DNA from: Lutibacter oricola
GTDB lineage: Bacteria; Bacteroidota; Bacteroidia; Flavobacteriales; Flavobacteriaceae
Assembly: GCF_900106565.1 (NCBI RefSeq)
Contig: NZ_FNNJ01000014.1
Span: forward strand, 1 to 64,000
Direction of reading: 5' to 3'
Length of the DNA stretch: 64,000 bases
The first letter of the stretch is position 1. Each line of letters starts with the position of its first letter. Positions 48,085 to 57,158 of this stretch are shown here, piece by piece. Under the pieces are notes generated by a model, which worked only from the letters and a program-made list of their open reading frames with translations, ran no database searches and was not told where the DNA came from. The position numbers and the translations under genes were made by a program.

Positions 48085-49425
48085 TTAATTATCTGTTATT
48101 ACTTCGTCATCTACATCTTTTACTCTTACTACTAACATTGCTGCAATTAATAATGAAACACCACTAATTACAATAGCAAATATTGGATTTCCACCATAAA
48201 CATACTTTACAATTGGCCCTCCAATTAGTGCGTTTATAATTTGAGGTAATACAATAAAGAAATTGAATATACCCATATAAACACCCATTTTTCTAGCTGG
48301 AATTGAACCTGCTAAAATTGCATATGGCATTGCTAAAATACTCGCCCAAGCAATACCAATTCCAAACATTGAAAGAAATAACCAGTTTTCATTTGGCACA
48401 AAATAGATTGAAATTAATCCTAGACCTCCACAAATTAATGAGAAAGCATGTGTCTTTTTTCTACCCAGTTTTTTTGCTATTGCAGGTAAAAAGAAAGCAT
48501 ACACAGCAGAAACAGCATTGTAAACCCCAAATAGAATTCCAACCCAATCACCTGCTTTTTGAAAAGCATCTCCGTGATCATCTAATGATAAACCGTAAAT
48601 ATGATGTGCAATTGCCGGTGTAGAAAACACCCACATTCCAAATAATCCAAACCAAGAGAAAAACTGAACAGAGCTCAATTGTTTCATTGTCAAAGGCATT
48701 TTCTTAAAATCAGAAAATATATTTAACAAACTCGATTCTTCCTCTTCCGGCTCTTCATCCTTAGACATTAAAGCTACTTCCTCTGGAGAATATTCTTTTG
48801 TTGTAAATACAGTTACTAAAATACTGATAACCAAAACCGAAGCTCCAATTATAAAAGACCATAATAAATTTGTTGGTACTGCTCCAGGCTCAGCTTCATT
48901 TACAACTCCAAACCAATTTGTAAGCACATACGGTAACCAAGATCCAATAACCGCACCAATACCTATAAGCACAGTTTGAATACTAAAACCTAATGTACGT
49001 TGATCTGATGGTAATAAATCTGCAACTAACGCTCTGAATGGTTCCATTGCTACATTAAACGAAGCATCCATAATCATTAACATACCAGCACCAACCCATA
49101 AAGCAGGCATAAATGCTGTAAACATATCTGCATTTGGCATTAAAATTAATCCCAGTGATGCTAACAATGCTCCTGTTAAAAAGTATGGTCTTCTTCTTCC
49201 TAGTCTAGTCCAAGTTTTATCGCTATAGTACCCAATTATTGGTTGAACAATTAAACCTGTTAAAGGTGCAACTATCCAAAACCAAGATAATTCGTGTACG
49301 TCGGCGCCAAAAATTTGCAATATTCTACTGGCATTGGCATTTTGCAAAGCAAAACCCATTTGAATTCCTAAGAATCCGAAACTCATATTCCAGATATCCC
49401 AGAAACTTAGTTTCCGTTTTTCCAT
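48085..49425 (-). CDS. MFS sugar transporter (maltose/oligosaccharide importer)
   Basis: 446 aa with about 12 hydrophobic segments. FWDIWNMSFGFLGIQMGFALQNANASRILQIFGA and GYYSDKTWTRLGRRRPYFLTGA (MFS motif A-like) match the SLC45-like/GPH-related maltose and sucrose transporters often found in Bacteroidota alpha-glucan loci. It probably carries maltose or short maltodextrins across the inner membrane for GH65. First gene of the catabolic arm. -7-like boxes lie upstream at 49465-49458 (TAGCTTTG) and 49539-49532 (TATATTTG), neither with a clear -33. Confidence 0.9.
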   Translation of the reverse strand: MEKRKLSFWDIWNMSFGFLGIQMGFALQNANASRILQIFGADVHELSWFWIVAPLTGLIVQPIIGYYSDKTWTRLGRRRPYFLTGALLASLGLILMPNADMFTAFMPALWVGAGMLMIMDASFNVAMEPFRALVADLLPSDQRTLGFSIQTVLIGIGAVIGSWLPYVLTNWFGVVNEAEPGAVPTNLLWSFIIGASVLVISILVTVFTTKEYSPEEVALMSKDEEPEEEESSLLNIFSDFKKMPLTMKQLSSVQFFSWFGLFGMWVFSTPAIAHHIYGLSLDDHGDAFQKAGDWVGILFGVYNAVSAVYAFFLPAIAKKLGRKKTHAFSLICGGLGLISIYFVPNENWLFLSMFGIGIAWASILAMPYAILAGSIPARKMGVYMGIFNFFIVLPQIINALIGGPIVKYVYGGNPIFAIVISGVSLLIAAMLVVRVKDVDDEVITDN

Positions 49426-49570
49426 AATGTTAATATTAAAATAGTATTACAACAATGCAAAGCTAATTTAGCCTCGATTGTTTATGTGAAGTGTGAAATA
49501 ATGTAATACTTGTAAAATTGCTTTTACTTTGCAAATATATAAATAAATTATTGAGTTTATAAAATATTTA

Positions 49571-50590
49571 TCATCTTTTTGTTGATTCTCTAATTTTTAA
49601 ATTGGTTGAAATCACTTCTTTGTGATATTCTTTACCTGCAGTATGTTCTATTCTATTAATTAATAATTCTGCTGATTTTTGTCCCATTAAAAAACCGTGT
49701 TGAACTACCGATGTTAAAGGCGGTGAAGTAAATTCAGAAATTAGTCCACTTGTAAATCCAAGAACTGCAATATCATCCGGTATTTTATATCCTTTTTCTT
49801 TGGCAATTTTCATTGCAATTGCAGCGTAAATTTCATTCACTGCTAAAATTGCATCAGGCGCTTGCTCCAATTCAAAAACTTTTTCAATCTGCTCGTACAA
49901 ATCCTCAGCATCATCTAACTTAAACACATAGTCTTCATCTACATCTAAACCTGCATTTTGCATAGCTTTTCGGTAACCAACTTTTCGCAAAGCTCCAACA
50001 GTAATAAAATCTTGAGTGGTTAATAAAGCAATTCTTTTCGAACCAATTTCTAATAAATGTTCTGCTGCGCTATAACCTCCTCCAATATCGTCAATAATAA
50101 CTTTATCGCATTTTAAGGCATCATTAACTCTATCAAACAAAACCAATGGAAAATCTTCTTTTATTAGTTCTTCAAAATGATGATAGTTATCTTTTTTCTG
50201 TGTTCCACGTGCAATTGAAACTATTAAACCATCAATAGTTCCATTTGCTAAAACACTAATATTCGCAACCTCTTTTTCAAACGATTCGTTAGATAAACAA
50301 ACCATTACATTATACCCTTTTTCATTAGCATACACTTCTATTCCGTCTATAACGGTAGAGAAAAAATGATGCACAATTTCTGGTATAATAACACCAATTA
50401 CTGATGTTTTTTGATTTCTAAGTTGAAGCGCTAAACTATTAGGTTTATAGTTATAATAATCTGCAAAGGCTTTGATTTTATCACGTAATTCTCCACTAAT
50501 TTCATTACTATTTTTTAAAGCTTTAGAAACAGTTGAAATTGAAACTCCAAATTCTCTTGCTATTTTCTTTAACGTTATTCTTTGCTTCAT
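49571..50590 (-). CDS. LacI-family transcriptional regulator of the alpha-glucan locus
   Basis: 339 aa. The N-terminal helix-turn-helix (ITLKKIAREFGVSISTVSKALKNSNEISGELRDKIKAFA, about 4-42) and hinge (YKPNSLALQLRNQKTSVIGVI) are classical LacI type, followed by a periplasmic-binding-protein-like sensor domain ending in KSAELLINRIE. It is placed between the divergent arms, so it probably senses a maltodextrin-derived ligand and controls both. It replaces the SusR membrane sensor of Bacteroides. A -7 box TATCTTTG (minus strand 50640-50633) may belong to its promoter. Confidence 0.93.
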   Translation of the reverse strand: MKQRITLKKIAREFGVSISTVSKALKNSNEISGELRDKIKAFADYYNYKPNSLALQLRNQKTSVIGVIIPEIVHHFFSTVIDGIEVYANEKGYNVMVCLSNESFEKEVANISVLANGTIDGLIVSIARGTQKKDNYHHFEELIKEDFPLVLFDRVNDALKCDKVIIDDIGGGYSAAEHLLEIGSKRIALLTTQDFITVGALRKVGYRKAMQNAGLDVDEDYVFKLDDAEDLYEQIEKVFELEQAPDAILAVNEIYAAIAMKIAKEKGYKIPDDIAVLGFTSGLISEFTSPPLTSVVQHGFLMGQKSAELLINRIEHTAGKEYHKEVISTNLKIRESTKR

Positions 50591-50937
50591 TTAAAAATTT
50601 TGAATTAGTAACTAATCTTACACCTTGTTTTACAAAGATAAAATTAATGTTTACAACAGTCACATACAAACATAATAAAAATAGCTAGTTTAATTTAAAA
50701 TATAAAAAAATACACCTTAAAAAAATGCTATTTTCACAATTTCGTCCTTCAAAAACGAAAATTTACTCTAACGTTGTAGTAAAAAAGTTATGAACACGAA
50801 AACGTTGTAGTGACATTAAAAAAGACCGCTTCAATTGTTAAGTAAATGTTAAGTCCGTAAATTCACATAGTGAAATGTAAAGTAATTGTAATACAAATTT
50901 TTAAAACAAACCTTAATTAATAATTAACTTAAAATAG
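50591..50937. promoter_or_regulatory. Divergent control region between the LacI regulator and susC
   Basis: The 347 bp hold no gene. They contain the motif aacgttgtagt twice (50770-50780 and 50801-50811), a possible susC promoter (TTG 50835-50837, 20-nt spacer, TAAATTCA 50858-50865) and the regulator's -7 box. The first motif sits in a 16-bp palindrome of the form ACT-NN-AACGTT-NN-AGT (50765-50780). Confidence 0.5.
50765..50811 (+). promoter_or_regulatory. Tandem operator-like motifs upstream of susC
   Basis: The 11-mer aacgttgtagt occurs twice, 31 bp apart, about three helical turns. AACGTT has the central CpG of LacI-family operators. Both copies lie upstream of the proposed -33 element, as expected for activation rather than simple blocking. 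The regulator encoded next door is the obvious candidate to bind. Confidence 0.5.
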
Positions 50938-53847
50938 ATGAAAAATTTTAGAATTTTTTTGTTTAGTGTCATACTTCTATTTCCTTTAGCAATGTTTGCT
51001 CAACAAGCAGTTAAAGGTAAAGTAACAGAAGCTTCCAGCGGCTCGGGCTTACCTGGTGTTGACATTTTAATTAAAGGAACCACTATTGGTACCTCTACAG
51101 ATTTTGATGGAAACTATATTCTTGAAAATGTTAAAACTGGAGATATTTTAGTTGTTTCTTATATGGGATTCAAAACCCAAGAACTAACAGTAAACTCAAC
51201 TACTATTAATGTTCAATTAGTAGAAGATACTGAATCTTTAGATGAAGTTGTTGTAATTGGATATGGATCTGTTAAGAAAGAAGATTTAACAGGATCTGCC
51301 GATTTAATTACTTCGGATGATTTTAATAAAGGAAACGTAGTTTCTGCTCAACAATTAATAAACGGTAAAGTTGCGGGTGTTTCTGTAACATCTGGTGGTG
51401 GAGCTCCTGGTGAGGGACAAAACATTGTTATTAGAGGTTTAGGATCTTTATCTTTAACTAGCTCTCCTTTAATTGTTGTTGACGGTGTTCCATTAAACGA
51501 TGGTGGTGTTGGAGGTTCAAGAAATGTATTAAACCTTATAAATCCTAATGATATTGAAAGTATGGTGGTATTAAAAGATGCCTCTGCTACTTCAATTTAC
51601 GGATCTAGAGCTGCCAATGGTGTAATTATGATTACTACTAAAAAGGGTAAAGACACAGAATTTAAATTTAACGTAAATTCTTCAACTACATTATATACTG
51701 CAATTGATGAAGTAGATGTAATGAATGCCGATCAGTTTAGTAATTTAATTGAACAAACTGGTGATGCTGATGCGATTGCAAGATTAGGAAATGCTGATAC
51801 AAATTGGCAAGATCAAATTTATGTTGGAGCTATTGGTACAGACCATTCAATTAGTGCTTTAGGTAATGCTTGGGGTGTTCCAATGAGAGCTTCTGTTGGT
51901 CACTCAGACCACGAAGGTACTTTAAAAGGAGATGAATTTAAACGTACAACGGCTTCATTAAACTTATCACCTAGTTTTTTAGACGATCATTTAAAAATTG
52001 AATTAAATGCTCGTGGAATGTATACTGAAAACAAATTTGCAAATAGAGATGCAATTGGAAACGCTGCTTCTTTCGACCCAACACAATCTGTATATGACGA
52101 AAATTCAATTTTTGCCGGTTATTACGCTTGGACAGGAACAAACGGTTACCAATTAAACTTGGCTCCTACAAACCCTGTTGCTCAATTAGCTTTAAACCAA
52201 GATACTGCTGAAGTTAGAAGATTGGTAGGAAATGCAAAAGTTGATTATAAACTTCACTTTTTCCCAGATGTAACTGCAACTGTAAATGTTGGTTTAGATA
52301 AATCTAATAGCCACGGTAGAAATATAACTTCAGAGTTTATGCCAACTTCAGATACTAGTTGGAATGGTTCTAGAACTGCATTTACGCAAGAAGCTACAAA
52401 TAAATTATTTGATGCTTATGTAACTTATAACAAAACATTTAACGAAGACCATTCTCTAAATTTTGTTGTTGGTCATTCATACCAATCATTTGAGTTCGAC
52501 AACTATAGTTATGATAGTGAAGATGAAGAAGATGGTAATACTTATGAGTTTATTGATAAATCTAAAAATGTATTATTATCATACTTTGGTCGTTTAAATT
52601 ATGATTATAAAGGAAAATATTTAGCGACTGCTACTTTAAGAGCAGATGCTTCGTCTAAATTAAATCCAGACGATCGTTGGGGATACTTCTCTTCATATGC
52701 TTTAGCTTGGAATATTCATAAAGAAGACTTTATGGAAGATGGTATTTTTAACGAATTAAAATTACGTGTTGGTTATGGTGAAGTTGGTAATGTAAATGGA
52801 TTAGCAGATTACAAATTCTTAACAAGTTATTTAGCTAGTCAATCTACTGCTAATTATCAATTTGGAAATTCTTTCTATCAAACATACAGACCAGAACCTC
52901 TTAACGAAGAATTAAAATGGGAAGTTGGTAGAACTTTTAATGTAGGTATAGATTACGGACTTTTAGATAGAAGAATTACAGGTTCTGTAAATGTATATTT
53001 GAAAGAAACACAAGATTTAATAGCTTCTTCATTCGTAGATCCTTTTACAAATTTTGGAAACAGAATTGAAAAAAATATTGGAGATATGGAAAATAGAGGT
53101 ATTGAATTTGTTATAAATACAACACCTGTTAAAACTGATGACTTTGAATGGAATGTAAACTATAACATTTCTTTTAATGATAATGAAGTAACCAAATTAC
53201 CTTTCGACCAAGCTGTTGGAGGAATTAGTGGTGGAGTTGGTAACAACGTTCAGGTACATACAGAAGGTGAAGCACCATACAGTTTCTTAGTTTACGAACA
53301 AGTTTACGATGCTACTGGAAGCCCAATTGAAGGTGTTTTTGTTGATAGAAATGGAGATGATATTATTAATGATAACGATAGATACATTAATAATAATCCT
53401 TATGCTGATGTTTTAATGGGATTAAATACCAACTTTAGATATAAAAACTTTGATTTAGCAATTGTAACAAGAGCTAGTTTAGGAAATTACGCTTACGACA
53501 ACGTTGCTTCAAGCACAAGTTATTTAAGAAGAGCTACAGAAAATAGCATTTTAACTAACCTACATACAGATCAATTTAACTCAGGTTTTGTAAACTCTAC
53601 AGAAAATAGCCTACTAAGTGATTACTATATTTCTGAAGCTTCGTTCTTCAAAATAGATAATATTACCTTAGGTTATAACCTACCTAATGTTTTTAAAGAT
53701 ACTGCATTAAGAGTTTATGGTTCAATGCAAAATGTTGCTACCATAACAGATTACAAAGGATTAGATCCTGAAATAGATGGTGGTATAGATAATAATTTCT
53801 ACCCAAGACCAAGATCAATTGTTTTTGGTGTTAATATTGACTTTTAA
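50938..53847 (+). CDS. susC: SusC-type TonB-dependent outer membrane transporter
   Basis: 969 aa, normal for SusC/RagA. Signal peptide (LLFPLAMFAQ), carboxypeptidase-like domain (about 25-100, VKGKVTEASSGSGLPGVDILIKGTTIGTSTDFDGNY), TonB box region (ESLDEVVVIGYGSVKKEDLTGS) and plug (VAGVSVTSGGGAPGEGQNIVIRGLGSL, YGSRAANGVIMITTKKG) are in order. The barrel ends PRPRSIVFGVNIDF with the terminal Phe. With the SusD protein encoded 11 bp downstream it imports maltooligosaccharides across the outer membrane. Expression is probably controlled by the LacI-type regulator. Confidence 0.96.
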   Translation: MKNFRIFLFSVILLFPLAMFAQQAVKGKVTEASSGSGLPGVDILIKGTTIGTSTDFDGNYILENVKTGDILVVSYMGFKTQELTVNSTTINVQLVEDTESLDEVVVIGYGSVKKEDLTGSADLITSDDFNKGNVVSAQQLINGKVAGVSVTSGGGAPGEGQNIVIRGLGSLSLTSSPLIVVDGVPLNDGGVGGSRNVLNLINPNDIESMVVLKDASATSIYGSRAANGVIMITTKKGKDTEFKFNVNSSTTLYTAIDEVDVMNADQFSNLIEQTGDADAIARLGNADTNWQDQIYVGAIGTDHSISALGNAWGVPMRASVGHSDHEGTLKGDEFKRTTASLNLSPSFLDDHLKIELNARGMYTENKFANRDAIGNAASFDPTQSVYDENSIFAGYYAWTGTNGYQLNLAPTNPVAQLALNQDTAEVRRLVGNAKVDYKLHFFPDVTATVNVGLDKSNSHGRNITSEFMPTSDTSWNGSRTAFTQEATNKLFDAYVTYNKTFNEDHSLNFVVGHSYQSFEFDNYSYDSEDEEDGNTYEFIDKSKNVLLSYFGRLNYDYKGKYLATATLRADASSKLNPDDRWGYFSSYALAWNIHKEDFMEDGIFNELKLRVGYGEVGNVNGLADYKFLTSYLASQSTANYQFGNSFYQTYRPEPLNEELKWEVGRTFNVGIDYGLLDRRITGSVNVYLKETQDLIASSFVDPFTNFGNRIEKNIGDMENRGIEFVINTTPVKTDDFEWNVNYNISFNDNEVTKLPFDQAVGGISGGVGNNVQVHTEGEAPYSFLVYEQVYDATGSPIEGVFVDRNGDDIINDNDRYINNNPYADVLMGLNTNFRYKNFDLAIVTRASLGNYAYDNVASSTSYLRRATENSILTNLHTDQFNSGFVNSTENSLLSDYYISEASFFKIDNITLGYNLPNVFKDTALRVYGSMQNVATITDYKGLDPEIDGGIDNNFYPRPRSIVFGVNIDF

Positions 53848-53858
53848 AAATAAAAGAA

Positions 53859-55739
53859 ATGAAAGATATATTTAATAAAATCATATTTTCTCTTGCTATC
53901 TCAATGTTCATTGTATCGTGTCACGACGACTTAGATCAATCACCAATAGATCCAGATAGTTTTACACAAGAGGATGTTTTTGCTGATGCAAGCACAGCAA
54001 AAGGAGCATTAGCTAAACTATATGCTAGTTTAGCATTAACCGGACAAGAAGGACCTGCTGGTCAACCTGATATTGCAGATATTGATGAAGGTTTTTCTCA
54101 ATACTCTAGAATGTTATTTAACTTAAATGAAATTACAACAGATCACGCCGTAGTTGGTTGGGGAGATCCAGGGTTACCAGATTTACACGGTTTATATTGG
54201 TCTAGTAGTAATGACTTTACTGAAGCAATGTACTCACGTTTAGCGCAAGTTGTTTCTTTTAGTAATTCATTTATTGCGAATGCTAGTGAATTATCTGAAA
54301 CTGAAGTGGAAGCGTATATTGCTGAAGCTAGATTTTTAAGAGCTTTTGCATACTATAACTTAATGGATATGTACGCAAATGTACCTTTAACAACTGTAAT
54401 TTCTACAGAGTTACCAATGCAAAGTAATAGAACCGAAATATTTGCTTTTGTTGAAGCTGAATTATTAGAAATTCAAGATATTTTATTAGCAGGTAATGAG
54501 TATGGTAGAGTTGATCAAGTTGCTGCTTGGGCTTTACTTTCTAAATTATACTTAAATGCACAAGTTTGGACAGGAACAGATCGTTTTGCAGACTGTGTTA
54601 TATTTTCAGACAAAGTAATGAGTTCTTCATATTCAATTAATATGAACGATGCTAATGGAAATGGATCTGCTTACGACGAATTATTCTTAGCAGACAACAA
54701 TACTAATGGTGCGCAAGATGAATTTATTTATGCTTTAAATTTCGATGGATTACAATCTCAAACTTACGGTGGAACAACTTTCTTAGTTCACGCTGCAATT
54801 GGAGGAAATATGGATGCTTCAGAATTTGGAGTTAACGGAGGCTGGGGAGGTCTAAGAACCACTAAAAGTCTTGTTAATAAATTTACTGTTGATACTGATG
54901 CTTTAAACGCTTCTTTAGGAACTCAATCTGATTGGGGGCTTGTTGGTAGCGCTACTCCAAACGGCTGGGATGGTCCTGATGCTGAAATGCACGAAACTGG
55001 AACAAACCAATACGCAATTTATGTAACTCTTGTGGATGGTGAGTTTAAATTCAGATTTGCTGAAGACTGGGGTAACAACTACGGAGATAATGATGCTGAT
55101 AATACTATTGAACCTGACGGAAGCAACATTGCTGTTACAGCAGGAACTTATTATATTACTTTAGATCTTGATACTTTAACTTATACTATTGATCTTTATT
55201 TAGGAGATAAAAGAGGTATGTTCCACTCTGATGGGCAAAACCTTGAAATAGAATCTATTCCTCCTTTTGAAGATGGATACGCTGTTAAAAAGTTTAAAAA
55301 TGTAGATTCAAACGGAAACCAAGGAAATGATGCTGGTGGAGATTTTGTTGATACAGATTTACCTTTAATTCGTTTGGCAGAAATTTACTTAAACTATGCT
55401 GAAGCTGCTTTAAGAGGCGGTGGTGGTGATTTAGGAACTGCAGTAAATAAAATTAACGAATTAAGAACAAGAGCTTACGGAGACACTTCTGGAAACATTT
55501 CAAGTTCAGATTTAACTTTAGATTTTGTATTAGACGAAAGATCAAGAGAATTATATTGGGAAGGTCAAAGACGTACAGATTTAGTACGTTACAATTACTT
55601 TACAACTGAATCTTACTTATGGCCATTTAAAGGTGATGAAGTTAATGGTCTTTCTGTTCCAGACTACAGAAATATATTCCCATTACCTATTAATGTTTTA
55701 TCTACAAATCCTAACCTAACTCAAAACATAGGTTACTAA
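53859..55739 (+). CDS. susD: SusD-like starch-binding lipoprotein with inserted SusE-type module
   Basis: 626 aa surface lipoprotein (MFIVSC, C21), lid of the SusC transporter. Normal SusD/RagB features flank the protein: DDLDQSPIDPDSFTQEDVF, EARFLRAFAYYNLMDMYANVPL (TPR region) and the C-terminal INELRTRAYGD...DERSRELYWEGQRRTDLVRY. Residues about 358-447 do not belong to SusD. They are a complete module WGLVGSATPNGWDGPDAEM...YITLDLDTLTYTIDLY, the same as the three modules in the next gene. It sits between LVNKF and GDKRGMFH, two pieces that are close together in ordinary SusD, which explains the extra length. Confidence 0.94.
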   Translation: MKDIFNKIIFSLAISMFIVSCHDDLDQSPIDPDSFTQEDVFADASTAKGALAKLYASLALTGQEGPAGQPDIADIDEGFSQYSRMLFNLNEITTDHAVVGWGDPGLPDLHGLYWSSSNDFTEAMYSRLAQVVSFSNSFIANASELSETEVEAYIAEARFLRAFAYYNLMDMYANVPLTTVISTELPMQSNRTEIFAFVEAELLEIQDILLAGNEYGRVDQVAAWALLSKLYLNAQVWTGTDRFADCVIFSDKVMSSSYSINMNDANGNGSAYDELFLADNNTNGAQDEFIYALNFDGLQSQTYGGTTFLVHAAIGGNMDASEFGVNGGWGGLRTTKSLVNKFTVDTDALNASLGTQSDWGLVGSATPNGWDGPDAEMHETGTNQYAIYVTLVDGEFKFRFAEDWGNNYGDNDADNTIEPDGSNIAVTAGTYYITLDLDTLTYTIDLYLGDKRGMFHSDGQNLEIESIPPFEDGYAVKKFKNVDSNGNQGNDAGGDFVDTDLPLIRLAEIYLNYAEAALRGGGGDLGTAVNKINELRTRAYGDTSGNISSSDLTLDFVLDERSRELYWEGQRRTDLVRYNYFTTESYLWPFKGDEVNGLSVPDYRNIFPLPINVLSTNPNLTQNIGY

Positions 55740-55753
55740 AAAATTAGAATAAA

Positions 55754-57070
55754 ATGAAAAAATTAATAAACAAAACTGTCATATTACTTAGTTTCCTATT
55801 AGTTTTAGGAGCTTGTGATGACAAAGAAATTATAGAACTAAATCCTGATGCTAATACAGAAGTTAGCTTATCAACTAGCGCTGTATTATTAACAGAAGAT
55901 ACTGCAACAGATGAAATACTTACAGTTTCTTGGACAGATCCTAATTTTGGTTTTGATGCAGCTGCATCATATCAAATACTAATGGATTTTGCTGGTGGAG
56001 ATTTTTCAGCACCGCAAATATCTGCAGTTGGATCTAGTCTTTCAAAAGTATTTACTGTTGAAGAATTAAATGGTAAATTATTATCATTAGGTATTAAACC
56101 TACTGAAGAAACAGATGTAGAACTAATAGTTCAAACAACTCTTAGTGATGCGCAAGTTATGCTTTCAGAGCCTATTACTTTAACCGTTACTGCTTACTCA
56201 TCTCTTTTAGATTTATCTACAGCTTGGGGTGTTGTTGGTAGTGCAACTCCAGGTGCTTGGGGTAATGAAAACATTCCAGATATTCCTTTCTACACAACTT
56301 CTACACCAAATGTATTTGTTGCATATGCAAATTTACGTGATGGAGAAATTAAGTTTAGAAAAGATAATTTATGGACAGAGAACTATGGAGACACCGGAAT
56401 GGATGGAACTTTAGATAACGCAGGAGATAATATTACAGTTTCTGCTGGTTCATATAAAATTACTATTAACCTAGATGCTCTTACTTGGGAAATGGAAGAA
56501 TATACTTGGGGATTAGTTGGAAGTGCTACACCAAATGGTTGGGATGGACCTGACTTTAAATTAGAATACAATTCTTACCAAGATAATTGGGTTGGAATGG
56601 TAACTCTAACTGATGGTGAATTTAAATTTAGATTCAATAATGATTGGGGATTAAATTATGGAGATACTGGTTTTGATGGTTCTTTAGAAACTGGTGGTGA
56701 CAACATTGCTGTTTCAGCAGGACATTACTTAGTAACTTTCGATTTAAATAACCTAACATATACTTTTGAAGAAACAGATGTTTGGGGACTTGTTGGAGAT
56801 GCAACACCAAATGCTTGGGATGGACCAGACACTAAGTTTATTCCAGATTTTGGTATTAACGAAGGTTATTACTACATAAATGGTATCGAATTAACTGATG
56901 GAGAAATTAAAGTTCGTCAAAATGATGCCTGGGGATTAAATTATGGTGACGATGGAAATGACGGTTCACTAGAAGCTAATGGAGCTAATATTCCTGTAAC
57001 CGCAGGAACTTATAACATAGAAGTTAACTTTTCTGTTACTCCACCTACAATAGCGGTTTACGCTTGGTAA
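55754..57070 (+). CDS. susE: SusE/SusF-like starch-binding outer membrane lipoprotein, three modules
   Basis: 438 aa with lipoprotein signal (LVLGAC, C21). Residues about 25-150 are the SusE N-terminal Ig-like domain (SLSTSAVLLTEDTATDEILTVSWTDPNFGF). Three starch-binding modules follow at about 156-249, 250-341 and 343-438, each beginning WG(V/L)VG(S/D)ATP and holding DGE(F/I)K(F/V)R and NYGD motifs. The Trp of NGWDGPD and the KFR/KVR segment are likely contacts to alpha-glucan. SusE/F proteins hold starch at the cell surface next to SusCD. It lies 14 bp after susD. Confidence 0.93.
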   Translation: MKKLINKTVILLSFLLVLGACDDKEIIELNPDANTEVSLSTSAVLLTEDTATDEILTVSWTDPNFGFDAAASYQILMDFAGGDFSAPQISAVGSSLSKVFTVEELNGKLLSLGIKPTEETDVELIVQTTLSDAQVMLSEPITLTVTAYSSLLDLSTAWGVVGSATPGAWGNENIPDIPFYTTSTPNVFVAYANLRDGEIKFRKDNLWTENYGDTGMDGTLDNAGDNITVSAGSYKITINLDALTWEMEEYTWGLVGSATPNGWDGPDFKLEYNSYQDNWVGMVTLTDGEFKFRFNNDWGLNYGDTGFDGSLETGGDNIAVSAGHYLVTFDLNNLTYTFEETDVWGLVGDATPNAWDGPDTKFIPDFGINEGYYYINGIELTDGEIKVRQNDAWGLNYGDDGNDGSLEANGANIPVTAGTYNIEVNFSVTPPTIAVYAW

Positions 57071-57086
57071 TAAAATTTATATTTTT

Positions 57087-57119
57087 AATAAAGGCTGCTT
57101 ATTAAGCAGCCTTTATTTT
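57087..57119 (+). terminator. Intrinsic terminator after susCDE
   Basis: A 14-bp stem (aataaaggctgctt/aagcagcctttatt) with a 3-nt loop and a short T-rich tail lies 17 bp after the susE stop. The downstream amylase is 40 bp further and may depend on read-through or its own promoter. Confidence 0.8.
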
Positions 57120-57158
57120 CTACTACTAAAATACTTCTCAATTATAAAATTATTACAA

